The notes: a model not told the origin generated them from the sequence alone. Positions 6,876-13,735 are shown, counted from the first letter of the stretch. The stretch is DNA of 24,525 nt from RYN-428 sp035695715 (GCA_035695715.1 DASRRM010000509.1:1-24525); one strand, 5' to 3'. Numbers and translations are program-made.

Positions 6876-7490
6876 TCAAACATCCTTTTCCATCGACCCG
6901 CTCCGCTTTCGCACGGCTTTATCCGCCTCCTCGAATCCCTCCTCCTGCTTGATCGAGCCGCGGTCCATCTCGTTCCAGATGTTCATCAATTCCTGCCCGG
7001 CTCCGGTCAGCCCCGCCTGCTGCAAGGCGTCCTTGTCGGATTGCGCGCCGAGGTCGAGAATCTCGTTGAGCCGATCCTGATACATATCCTGCGTGACGGC
7101 ATCGTCCTCAATCCACTGGCTGATTTTCGCGACGTCCTTGCCGGTGAGATTGAGCCGGCCCATGCTTCGGCCGCGTTCCTGGTTTTCCTTGACCATGCGC
7201 AATCGGCTGACGGTGAGCAGTTCCTTGCTGCGCAGGTTCAGCTCCCGGGCGGACATGAGCTGTTCCTGAGTCTTAAGCTCAAAGTCCTGGGCGAGCGCTT
7301 TGCGCAGCTCGGGTGATTTCTGGGTAGCGCCTTGTTGGAAGATTTTCTGCTTGTCGGTGCTGATCTGCTCGATTCGCTTGAACAGACGATCACGCTGCTT
7401 GGTGAGCAGGATTTCCTCTTTGCGCAGCTCCTGGCGATTGAGCTCGCTGAGGGTTTTCTTGTGGCCGAAGATTTTGTCGATGAGCGCCAT
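6876..7490 (-). CDS. Putative ESCRT-III/PspA-like coiled-coil protein
   Basis: A 204-residue, highly charged, almost entirely helical protein. It opens with a short amphipathic helix MALIDKIFGHKK, resembling the membrane-inserting start of Snf7/CHMP4 and PspA proteins. A long hairpin-like coiled coil follows (residues 15-110: ELRKEEILLTKQRDRLFKRI, then SPELRKALAQDFELKTQEQL), then shorter helices with WIEDDAVTQDMYQDRLNEIL near 130-150 and an acidic helix SIKQEEGFEEADKAV near the C-terminus. This order resembles the ESCRT-III fold. The open frame extends upstream to 7631, but that stretch overlaps the neighbouring exported-protein gene in another frame; ATG at 7490 matches the paralogous MGLIDK in the 8109-9659 gene. 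It is the last gene of the minus-strand array, 19 bases after the exported protein's stop. The likely role is membrane binding and polymer formation; generic coiled-coil similarity is the alternative. Confidence 0.7.
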   Translation of the reverse strand: MALIDKIFGHKKTLSELNRQELRKEEILLTKQRDRLFKRIEQISTDKQKIFQQGATQKSPELRKALAQDFELKTQEQLMSARELNLRSKELLTVSRLRMVKENQERGRSMGRLNLTGKDVAKISQWIEDDAVTQDMYQDRLNEILDLGAQSDKDALQQAGLTGAGQELMNIWNEMDRGSIKQEEGFEEADKAVRKRSGSMEKDV

Positions 7491-7509
7491 TGAAGGAATT
7501 CCAGACCAT

Positions 7510-8022
7510 TCACTTTGTGCTGCCAGATTGGTCGTCCATGGCAAATCGTTCCATTTTTCGCGTGCGCTTGTAGAAGATGAACAACTGCTTGTGAGCCGAC
7601 TTGCGGCCACCCGGCAGATCGACCTCAACATAGGTCCTCGTATCCTCGTCCTCCGATTTCATTGAATAGAGGCAGGTTGGCCCTTTGTCTTCCGCGATGA
7701 CGTTAAACTGTGTTAGTTTCTCCTCAGTCATCCCGATGTATGGCGGCGTAACAAGCAGGCAAATTCGATCCTGCGTCGCGAAAGCCGAGATACCATCTGG
7801 GAGAAAATAAGTTGTCCTGCCTTCGGATTTCAAATACGGTTCGACGTGCCAAACTTTCACGAATTCGTCTTCTCTCATTCCTACTTTGGTGGCGTCTTCT
7901 TCTTTTGTGTAATCGCGGACAACCGAGGGCTGGGTGGTTGGTTTCGGTTTAAATGGCGGCCCTGCAAAGGCTACCGAAGCGAGAACCAGCCAAGCAGTCG
8001 TTGCGAATGAGATGTTGCGCAT
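7510..8022 (-). CDS. Small exported protein of unknown function
   Basis: From the ATG at 8022 (GGAG six bases upstream on the minus strand) the product is 170 residues with a clean signal peptide: MRNISF, a hydrophobic core ATTAWLVLASVAFA, and cleavage before GPPFKPKP at about residue 19. The mature protein is small, mixed alpha/beta in character and has two Cys residues; no catalytic motif is recognisable. It ends with the basic stretch FIFYKRTRKMERF. It sits between the two ESCRT-III-like genes on the same strand (86 bases after one, 19 before the other), implying one transcript and a periplasmic partner role. An upstream in-frame ATG at 8082 would spoil the signal peptide and is rejected. 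Confidence 0.75.
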   Translation of the reverse strand: MRNISFATTAWLVLASVAFAGPPFKPKPTTQPSVVRDYTKEEDATKVGMREDEFVKVWHVEPYLKSEGRTTYFLPDGISAFATQDRICLLVTPPYIGMTEEKLTQFNVIAEDKGPTCLYSMKSEDEDTRTYVEVDLPGGRKSAHKQLFIFYKRTRKMERFAMDDQSGSTK

Positions 8023-8108
8023 CAATTGCTCCGTGCGAGGGCGTGGTCCACTGTGAAGATGATTCGTCGCGTCAAGTGTCATTCGTCATTCGGATTTCCG
8101 TACCCGGT

Positions 8109-9659
8109 TCATCCCGCTTCTGGTTCTGCCCGGCGCGAGGGAGCGGGCGCCGACGCCGGGCTGCTGCTTTGAGATTCCCGGGATTCTCGCACTGGGGGCG
8201 TTTTTGCCGCCGGTTCGCGGACTGGCTTTTCTGTTGCCTTTGCCTCAACCTTTGGCGTTGGCTCCTTTACCGCCGGCTCAGTAACATGACCCGCCTCGCG
8301 CTCAAGCTCGGCGTACAGTTCTTTTTCCTCTTCACTCATGCCAGCCGTCGCGACCTGGCCCACACTGCCGGCCAATTCTGAATCGGCCTCCAGCTGCGCC
8401 AGCATTTCCTCGGCCTTAACAGCGTCCTCGGTGATCTCATCGGTATCGGGAAGCTTGGCGGTCTGGCCCTGCTGCACCAGTTCCAGGTTGTGCAGGTGCG
8501 TGCTCACCACGTTAATCTGCTGGTTTAGCACTGCCAGTAACTGCTGGCGGCGTTCGAGGTCTTTGCGAAGCTGTAGCATCTGGCCGGTTACCCGGCGCTT
8601 GGTAATCGCGCCGGCGGCTTCCTTGAATTCCTCCTTCAGGCCCGCCTCCTGCTGCTCCAGGGCGCTCATTTCTTCATAAGCGCGGTCGCGCTGAAGGCCC
8701 AGGGCCGCCTTGCGCTCGGACAGGAAGGCGATCTTCTTTTCGTTCTCGCCCTTGCGGGCAAACAACGTACGCACTTTGTCGATCAGCCCCATGGAACCTC
8801 CGAAATCTGCCCCGGCTTGTGAAACCTGCGCGTTGGGAGCGGACTGGCCGGTGCCCGTCGAATAATCCCGAAACAAAACCATCCGCCCATCCAGCCGCTT
8901 GGCGCTAAGGCCCGGCGTATGGCGGGCATATTCCTTTGCCACCGCCTCGGCAAGCTGCAACGGCACCTGGGCCTTGCCCGCCAGCTTATCCGTGGCGATG
9001 CCGCTGGTCAGCAGATCGAGCTTGCTTTCCTCAATTAATGCGCGAACGCGCTGGCGCTTTTGCTCTTCGTTTTCCGGGTCGAACAGCTCGGCGATGGAGT
9101 TGCTTTCAGCCGACCCCGCCGCGCTCCACCCGCCGGCACCATTCGGCTCGACCAAAAACACCGTCCGGTCCGGCCGGCGCACCGCCAGCTCGCGGGCATT
9201 GATCTCAAACCCACTCGTGGAAACCAAAACCACCGTCGTCGGCACGTTCCCCAGCGACGGCGGCATGGATGCCAATACCTTCGTCACCTCGACGGCGGTC
9301 ATGGGCGCCGGGGTTTGGCCGGCAATGAGTTGCCGGGTCGGCGACATGCATACCACCCGCACCCGCCCCACCGTCTGCGGAAAAATGAACCAGCGCGTGC
9401 GCGTCAATGCCACTTCCAGAATCTGCCCCACCGGCATCTGGTTTTGCAGCTCGCGGTCGGGCCGATTCATCTCGCTCATCAGGCGTTTGAGTTCCAGCGC
9501 GCGATCGCCGCGGGATACATCGCGCACGTATGCGGTAACCGGACGTCGTCCGTCGATGGTGTCGACGCGGAGGCGCTCGTCGCCAAGCAGTTTTTCCACG
9601 TGCTGGATGATCTGCTCTTCGCGCTGGCGGTGAATGATGGGGTCGGCGGAGAGTTTCAT
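8109..9659 (-). CDS. Fusion of unknown N-terminal region with ESCRT-III/Snf7-like C-terminal domain
   Basis: A 516-residue soluble protein in two parts. Residues 1-289 are unrecognised: a helical start, a central alpha/beta region with buried strands (VGRVRVVCMSP, VPTTVVLVSTSGF, RTVFLVEPNG), then a helix-rich block ending in a winged-helix-like pattern (LLTSGIATDKLAGKAQVPLQ ... RLDGRMVLFRD). Residues 290-516 start MGLIDKVRTLFARKG, paralogous to the start of the 6876-7490 protein. They continue as a coiled-coil hairpin (KRRVTGQMLQLRKDLERRQQ), a helix with DEITEDAVKAEEMLAQLE, and an acidic helix MSEEEKELYAELEREA, close in order and spacing to Snf7/CHMP4. The tail is Pro/Ala/Glu/Lys-rich and disordered. 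A strong internal start lies at the domain junction. The ATG at 9659 has only a weak ribosome site. Confidence 0.75.
   Translation of the reverse strand: MKLSADPIIHRQREEQIIQHVEKLLGDERLRVDTIDGRRPVTAYVRDVSRGDRALELKRLMSEMNRPDRELQNQMPVGQILEVALTRTRWFIFPQTVGRVRVVCMSPTRQLIAGQTPAPMTAVEVTKVLASMPPSLGNVPTTVVLVSTSGFEINARELAVRRPDRTVFLVEPNGAGGWSAAGSAESNSIAELFDPENEEQKRQRVRALIEESKLDLLTSGIATDKLAGKAQVPLQLAEAVAKEYARHTPGLSAKRLDGRMVLFRDYSTGTGQSAPNAQVSQAGADFGGSMGLIDKVRTLFARKGENEKKIAFLSERKAALGLQRDRAYEEMSALEQQEAGLKEEFKEAAGAITKRRVTGQMLQLRKDLERRQQLLAVLNQQINVVSTHLHNLELVQQGQTAKLPDTDEITEDAVKAEEMLAQLEADSELAGSVGQVATAGMSEEEKELYAELEREAGHVTEPAVKEPTPKVEAKATEKPVREPAAKTPPVRESRESQSSSPASAPAPSRRAEPEAG
8790..8801 (-). promoter_or_regulatory. 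Strong internal ribosome binding site and ATG at domain junction
   Basis: Inside the 8109-9659 gene and in frame, GGAGG (8797-8801 on the complement) lies four bases before the ATG at 8792, exactly where the ESCRT-III-like domain begins (MGLIDK). It could produce a separate 227-residue C-terminal protein alongside the fusion. The site is much better than the one at the annotated gene start. Confidence 0.5.
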
Positions 9660-9737
9660 GAAGATGAAGTCAACGATCTACTGCGTCACACAACGTCGGA
9701 TGAAAAAATTCGCGCAATTACGACTCTTTGCCCATAA

Positions 9738-9827
9738 ACGCCGGTTCTGAGGTACTCCGAAGAGCCGGGTCGAACACTGTAAAATCCAACAAGCACCCGG
9801 CTCTTCGGAGTACCTCAGAACCGGCGT
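9738..9827. repeat. Perfect 33-bp inverted repeat, archetype of the window's repeat family
   Basis: Arms 9738-9770 and 9795-9827 are perfectly complementary over 33 bases around a 24-base loop. The arm starts ACGCCGGTTCTGAGGTACTC and ends GAAGAGCCGGGT. It lies within the minus-strand array, between the 49-residue membrane protein gene (stop at 9833) and the fusion gene (start at 9659), so a transcript would form a very stable hairpin there. This could limit read-through or protect the upstream message. Confidence 0.9.
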
Positions 9828-9832
9828 CTTAT

Positions 9833-9982
9833 CTACGAAACGTCGTCTTTGCCCGAACCTGCGCCGATGCTTCCGGTTTCGTTCTGCGGGCGATTTCGCA
9901 AATGCTTATAGCCCAAAAGTGCGAACACGAACACCGTCCATGTCCATCCCAGCGTGCACAGGATGATGTACATTTCCTTCAT
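9833..9982 (-). CDS. Small single-pass membrane protein, translationally coupled
   Basis: A 49-residue protein starting MKEMYIILCTLGWTWTVF: one membrane helix (residues 4-23), then a basic stretch GYKHLRNRPQNE and a Gly/Ser/acidic tail. Its ATG overlaps the stop of the upstream 316-residue gene as ATGA, with GAAGGA nine bases upstream, so translation is probably coupled. The open frame extends further upstream, but only antisense-like sequence overlapping the previous gene is gained. It is probably a small subunit or regulator of the zinc-ribbon membrane protein; the family is not recognised. Confidence 0.65.
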   Translation of the reverse strand: MKEMYIILCTLGWTWTVFVFALLGYKHLRNRPQNETGSIGAGSGKDDVS

Positions 9983-10929
9983 GAATTGCCATCCTTCGCC
10001 ATGGCCGAGCCGCAGCGGGTGCAGAAGCGCGAATTCGTCCGCAGCACTGCCAGGCAGCGTGGGTTGCTGCACCGCGGCAAGCCTGAGGTGGCAGTTGTGA
10101 GCATGGCGGGCATCTGCCGAAGCATCACCACATCCTTCACGCGCTTGGCCAGTTCATTGCGGATGAATTTCCCGGTGACCCGGGTATAGCGTTTTTGCGC
10201 CATTCCCGCGAGTACCATGGGAATGCCCCACCATGCGCCGTATAACGCCAGGATGACGGCCGCCAGGATCCAGATCGGCCGGAAATAGGCATGCCCGCGA
10301 ACCGGCAGCTTCACGCCGGGCAATCCCTCGGCCTCGGCAATCGGGCCAAAGCGCTCCACAAAGCGCTTCACATCGGCGGCGTGCGTGCGGATATGAATCC
10401 ACTGCACGGCATATCCGATCGACAGCCCGATCACCCACACGCGATAGACAAACTCGCGCTGCGAGAGCGGCGATGATCCAGTGAAGCGCGAATCGACCGA
10501 ATAAGTCCAGCTCAGCAGACTGCTGACAAGCCCATCGGTCGGGGCCGACATATGCATGAACTGAATCGCGAAAACGCCGACGATCAGCGCGGCGACAATC
10601 AGCGAAAAAATGAATGGAAGCGGGCTGAGCGCGGTGTCCTCGGCGGCGGCGAGCAACGGTCCCACGGCGGCCGGCTGGCGTCCGCGCAGTTTCGCCCATT
10701 GCGCCAACTCCTGCATCGCCAGTGTTTCATCCGCCCCATATTCGCGAAAGCGAAGCGGCCAGGCCAATAGCGGCAGCAGCCCGAAGCTCGGAACGCCGAG
10801 CAATATCGTCTTGAGCAATCCCCATGTTCCAACCGAACGTTTTTCCAGCCGGCGCACCACCACCGCGGCCAGATCATCGTCGTAAGCGCTGGACGGAGCG
10901 GCGGAAATTGGAAACGGGCCGGAAGTCAT
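9979..10929 (-). CDS. Polytopic membrane protein with C-terminal zinc ribbon
   Basis: A 316-residue inner-membrane protein of unknown family. A cytoplasmic-looking N-terminus (1-38) precedes hydrophobic segments at about 40-58, 103-125, 165-182 and 215-240. A basic cytoplasmic stretch follows, then a four-Cys zinc ribbon at Cys287, Cys292, Cys303 and Cys306 (spacing C-x4-C-x10-C-x2-C, ending FCTRCGSAM). The same spacing and the FC-RCG motif recur in the 93-residue protein at 11012-11293, so the two ribbons are probably paralogous. The gene follows the kinase and zinc-ribbon genes on the same strand and overlaps the 49-residue gene by four bases. It may be a kinase substrate or the membrane platform of the module; this is inference from position. 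Confidence 0.75.
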   Translation of the reverse strand: MTSGPFPISAAPSSAYDDDLAAVVVRRLEKRSVGTWGLLKTILLGVPSFGLLPLLAWPLRFREYGADETLAMQELAQWAKLRGRQPAAVGPLLAAAEDTALSPLPFIFSLIVAALIVGVFAIQFMHMSAPTDGLVSSLLSWTYSVDSRFTGSSPLSQREFVYRVWVIGLSIGYAVQWIHIRTHAADVKRFVERFGPIAEAEGLPGVKLPVRGHAYFRPIWILAAVILALYGAWWGIPMVLAGMAQKRYTRVTGKFIRNELAKRVKDVVMLRQMPAMLTTATSGLPRCSNPRCLAVLRTNSRFCTRCGSAMAKDGNS

Positions 10930-10947
10930 GTCTGTCTCACTGCCATC

Positions 10948-11005
10948 TCACGGGTGTCTTGCCCGCGCGCTCTTTCGAAGCATGCCACGGGCGAGACGCC
11001 CGTGA
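10948..11005. repeat. CGGGCGAGACGCCCGTGA-type inverted repeat
   Basis: Arms 10948-10965 and 10988-11005 are complementary at 16 of 18 positions around a 22-base loop. It fills most of the 82-base gap between the 93-residue gene and the 316-residue gene, just after the former's stop on the minus strand, so it could act as an intra-operon terminator or processing hairpin. To my knowledge ACGGGCGAGACGCCCGTG repeats are frequent in planctomycete intergenic regions. Confidence 0.75.
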
Positions 11006-11011
11006 TACGAT

Positions 11012-11293
11012 TCACGCAACTTTCATTCCTCTCCGCATGGCCCGCGCCGCCATCGGCTCGCCGCAGCGGCGGCAAAAGTGCGCCTGCGGTGGATTCTCCG
11101 CCACGCAATCGGCGCGACGGCAAACCGCATAATTCACCACTCTTTCGGCTGCGGCCGGTCGCGACTTGCGCGATGGGCCGACGATCATGCCCTTTATGGC
11201 CCGACCAATGCTCAAAACAATCCAACCGGCGAAGATCATCGCGGCGGCGACGATCACCAGCACGAAAATGAACAAGCCGATCACCAGATGCAT
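11012..11293 (-). CDS. Small membrane-anchored zinc-ribbon protein
   Basis: A 93-residue protein: an N-terminal membrane helix (residues 3-30, rich in Ile, Val, Leu and Ala), a basic linker, and a zinc ribbon with Cys58, Cys63, Cys74 and Cys77 (C-x4-C-x10-C-x2-C, ending FCRRCGEPM). The ribbon is nearly superimposable on that of the 316-residue protein downstream. The ATG at 11293 has a purine-rich AAGGAA site about four bases upstream. The gene starts 16 bases after the kinase stop, so the two are very likely co-transcribed. The likely role is a membrane adaptor that docks through its ribbon; no family name is offered. Confidence 0.75.
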   Translation of the reverse strand: MHLVIGLFIFVLVIVAAAMIFAGWIVLSIGRAIKGMIVGPSRKSRPAAAERVVNYAVCRRADCVAENPPQAHFCRRCGEPMAARAMRRGMKVA

Positions 11294-11309
11294 GGCGTTC
11301 CTTCTTCCA

Positions 11310-12380
11310 TTATACCCGGCTCAAGTGCGGCACCAGCGTCTGTCCGCAGAAGATGCAATATTGATCCGAGGCATCCGGATACGCGCCGCATTGCGGGCAG
11401 CGGCGGACGTTTTCCACCAATTGTATGCCGCATCCCATGCAGAACTGGTCGCCCGCCTCAACCGCCGAGTGGCATTGCGGGCATTGCGTGCGACCGGAAT
11501 TTTTTCCCATCGGGCTGAAATCCGGCACCGGCGGCGGCGCAACATGCTGCGTGGTCGGAATCTTCGGCGGAAGGCCCGGCTGCAGCGCCGCCAAAAACTC
11601 ATCCGCCGACGCGAAACGCTTGTCCAGCCGGGCGTAAGATCGGCGGAAAGCCTCATCGAGCGCTCGCGGCACGGTGCGGTTCACATCGCTCGGCAAGTCG
11701 GTTCCGGCCGGACGCTCGCCGGTCAGAAGCTCGTACAGGACGACGCCGCAGGCGTAAATGTCGGCCCGCGGATCAACTTCCGCGCCGCTGCGCTGCTCGG
11801 GTGCCATGTAGTCGAGCGTGCCGGCAATTTCGCGCCCGCCGGCCGTGTCGATCGACTGCGAATAGGCGATCGAGCCCATGGCGGTGTTGGTCAATGCCTT
11901 TCCCAGGCCGAAATCCGTCACCTTGATGACGCCTTCGGCGCCGAAGCCCTCGCGAAACGCCCGCTCATGAACCAGGATATTTTCCGGCTTCACATCGCGA
12001 TGCACCATGTTCTGCTTGTGGGCATAACTTAGCCCTGACAGCACCTGGCGCATAATTGCGACGGCATCGGGGATCGACAAATTCCGCTTCTGAATCAGCG
12101 GCCGCAGGCTCGTTCCCGGCACATATTCCATGGTGAGGTAAGGAACCTCGGCATAGGGATCAAACCCGATGGCGCGAACGATATTGGGATGAACCAGGCC
12201 ATGAATCGCCACGCCTTCGCGCTGGAGGTTGCGGAGGAACTGCGGATCGGTGGGGATTTTGACGGCGACGAGCTGGTCCGACCAGACATGATGATGCGCC
12301 CGCCAGACCTCGCCGAACGCGCCGCTGTTGATCTTGTCCTGCAGGACATATTCCCCGATTCGTTGGTTGATGTTTGCCAT
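11310..12380 (-). CDS. Serine/threonine protein kinase with two C-terminal zinc ribbons
   Basis: A Hanks-type protein kinase of 356 residues. From MANINQRIGEYVL the catalytic domain fills about residues 10-270: glycine-rich loop INSGAFGEVW (17-26), VAVK with ATP-anchoring Lys41, Glu55 as the likely helix-C partner, catalytic loop HRDVKPEN (127-134, Asp129), metal-binding DFG (156-158), and APEQ (193-196). All catalytic residues are present, so it should be active. A Pro-rich linker leads to two ribbons of spacing C-x2-C-x10-C-x2-C: Cys300/303/314/317 and Cys328/331/342/345. No membrane segment or sensor domain is visible, unlike PknB-type kinases; the ribbons probably target it. The ATG at 12380 has AGGGAG five bases upstream; the frame extends to 12461 without support. 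It is the first gene of the minus-strand array. Confidence 0.93.
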   Translation of the reverse strand: MANINQRIGEYVLQDKINSGAFGEVWRAHHHVWSDQLVAVKIPTDPQFLRNLQREGVAIHGLVHPNIVRAIGFDPYAEVPYLTMEYVPGTSLRPLIQKRNLSIPDAVAIMRQVLSGLSYAHKQNMVHRDVKPENILVHERAFREGFGAEGVIKVTDFGLGKALTNTAMGSIAYSQSIDTAGGREIAGTLDYMAPEQRSGAEVDPRADIYACGVVLYELLTGERPAGTDLPSDVNRTVPRALDEAFRRSYARLDKRFASADEFLAALQPGLPPKIPTTQHVAPPPVPDFSPMGKNSGRTQCPQCHSAVEAGDQFCMGCGIQLVENVRRCPQCGAYPDASDQYCIFCGQTLVPHLSRV

Positions 12381-12532
12381 ACTGACTCCCTGGGGCGCGA
12401 ACGGGACGGTTGGTTCTGAACGGAAGATCCGCGGCCTTCCGGCCTCGGCTATTAAGGACATTTACCCATCCGCGCTTGACGCATCATTCGATTTTCATCC
12501 ATCATCACTCGGATTTCGTCATTCTACTTTGC

Positions 12533-12656
12533 CTAATCTATCTTCTCCGCAAGCCAGTCGCACGTAAACAGATTATACGCACCAGCCAGATGCGTGGCAG
12601 CGGCGAAGAAAAACAATTGCGGTCGGGCCGTGGACCATTGGCCTTTAGAAAACCAT
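12533..12656 (-). pseudogene. Internally deleted duplicate of the 130-residue membrane protein gene
   Basis: This is a remnant of a copy of the gene at 17746-18138. The start (ATGGTTTTCTAAAGGCCAAT on the complement from 12656) matches ATGGATTTTCTTAAAACCAT of the intact gene with a one-base deletion that creates an early TAA. About 300 bases of the middle are then missing, and the 3' end resumes in good agreement, encoding FFFAAATHLAGAYNLFTCDW up to the stop, where the intact copy reads FFIAAVLLAGAYNLFTCDW. The upstream promoter-like sequence (12664-12719) is also duplicated. The copy cannot make the protein. Confidence 0.75.
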
Positions 12657-12663
12657 CTGGCGT

Positions 12664-12719
12664 ATTGTATCGTGGTTGAGGGGCGAACGGTGTGTATAAA
12701 TCTTTCGGGGAAATCTAAA
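12664..12719 (-). promoter_or_regulatory. Promoter-like element, copy 2 (upstream of the pseudogene)
   Basis: On the minus strand this reads TTTAGA, 15 bases, TATACA, then 23 bases, TACAAT, eight bases before the pseudogene ATG at 12656. The same three blocks with the same 15-base first spacer occur at 18146-18200 and 19280-19335. Sequence around TACAAT (CAACCACGATACAATAC) is identical to copy 1, showing that promoter and gene were duplicated together. Confidence 0.5.
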
Positions 12720-12823
12720 GGATTGGTCCGTGTACGGGATCTACGCCATGCCGAGGGTTCTGACAGGGCCGGAAGTTGAATTGTCACGCCACGCGCCTCA
12801 ATGCTTCGGCAGCGATATTCTAA

Positions 12824-12853
12824 TTGACGAAGGCCACGCCGCAGTTGTATAAT
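12824..12853 (+). promoter_or_regulatory. Sigma-70-like promoter for the PEP-CTERM gene
   Basis: TTGACG (12824-12829) and a consensus TATAAT (12848-12853) are separated by 18 bases. Transcription would start near 12860, giving a leader of about 44 bases that includes AAAGGG ahead of the start codon at 12904. Confidence 0.6.
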
Positions 12854-12903
12854 TTCGGTTGCGTTCGGGGTGATCCAATTATTTTCCATCGAAAGGGTGC
12901 GCG

Positions 12904-13617
12904 ATGTTGCCACTGGCGGTTGTGCCGCGTGCAGAGACTGTGCACGTGCGTTTTTCGCGCGCAATTTCGCGCCGAGGGGTGGCAGCAATCGTAACGGCGT
13001 TGGCATTGAATATCGTTTTCTTGTGGACGCCGGCCCGGGGACAAAATGCCATTTCGGTGGGAGATCATGTCCTGCTTCCGAACACGCCAAATCAGCAGTT
13101 TACCATCTCCGTTACGGGGACTGACACGCAGATTGCCGGAGAAGACTTTTTCGCGCAGATCGGGGACGGCGGCAGCTTCAACGGGGGATCGGACTCCAAA
13201 CCCGTCTTTCAAAACGTCGATATTCTGAACAACACCATTTTCAACGGCAACAACACCGGCGCAACGGGTGATCCCAACGGCAGTCCCAAGGGAAGCAACG
13301 CCGGCCACCCGCTCATCTGGGTCGATGGAACAACCTCCAACACCGGCACCGTCTCGGACCTCGGCGTTTTAGCAACTTTCACCATCGATACCACCGGCGT
13401 GAGCTCCGGCACGTTTCCTTTCCTCCTCACCGGCGTCGCCGATAGCCTCGGCGGTTTTTCCACGACCTTCAACGATGCCGGCGGATCGCCCGTCCCCCTG
13501 ACAATCACCAACGGAACACTGACGGTTCAGGCCCCCGAACCGGCATCGGTCGGAATCTTCATGATGGCGATGGCTGCCACGTTGTGCAGGCGACGCAAAC
13601 ATGGAATTTCGCGGTAA
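12904..13617 (+). CDS. PEP-CTERM sorting-signal exported protein
   Basis: A 237-residue exported protein. A basic N-terminus (RFSRAISRR) and a hydrophobic stretch (GVAAIVTALALNIVFLW, about 25-42) form a long signal peptide, with cleavage likely after ARG-Q or nearby. The mature body is rich in Gly, Thr, Asn and Ser with beta-strand character, and the block AGEDFFAQIGDGG opens a possible cohesin-like or beta-sandwich domain. The C-terminus is a PEP-CTERM tripartite signal: PEPASVG, a hydrophobic helix IFMMAMAATL, then the basic CRRRKH. Such proteins are processed by exosortase and placed on the cell surface or in extracellular matrix. A good promoter and AAAGGG support the start. It lies 118 bases before the giant surface protein on the same strand. 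Confidence 0.85.
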   Translation: MLPLAVVPRAETVHVRFSRAISRRGVAAIVTALALNIVFLWTPARGQNAISVGDHVLLPNTPNQQFTISVTGTDTQIAGEDFFAQIGDGGSFNGGSDSKPVFQNVDILNNTIFNGNNTGATGDPNGSPKGSNAGHPLIWVDGTTSNTGTVSDLGVLATFTIDTTGVSSGTFPFLLTGVADSLGGFSTTFNDAGGSPVPLTITNGTLTVQAPEPASVGIFMMAMAATLCRRRKHGISR

Positions 13618-13735
13618 AGCGACACGCCCGCGACGCGCGAGCGGCGACGTGCATTTCCGTCGTCAGCAAAATTAACGTCATCCAGAGTGCCGCGAGTGAC
13701 CGCTCATCATTGCCTGTCCGGGCAGAAAGCATGCA

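Noticed and set aside
8899..9737. Plus-strand frames of 225-244 codons opposite the fusion gene
   Set aside because: Composition is Ser/Thr/Arg shadow-like with no motif, while the minus-strand frame has paralogous domain structure.
11166..12032. A 288-codon plus-strand frame opposite the kinase gene
   Set aside because: Arg/Ala/His-rich shadow; the kinase on the minus strand has every catalytic motif.
12657..13090. Upstream extension of the minus-strand frame across the pseudogene and PEP-CTERM gene
   Set aside because: Only the last 25 or so residues match the intact membrane protein; the rest is antisense to the PEP-CTERM gene and unrelated.
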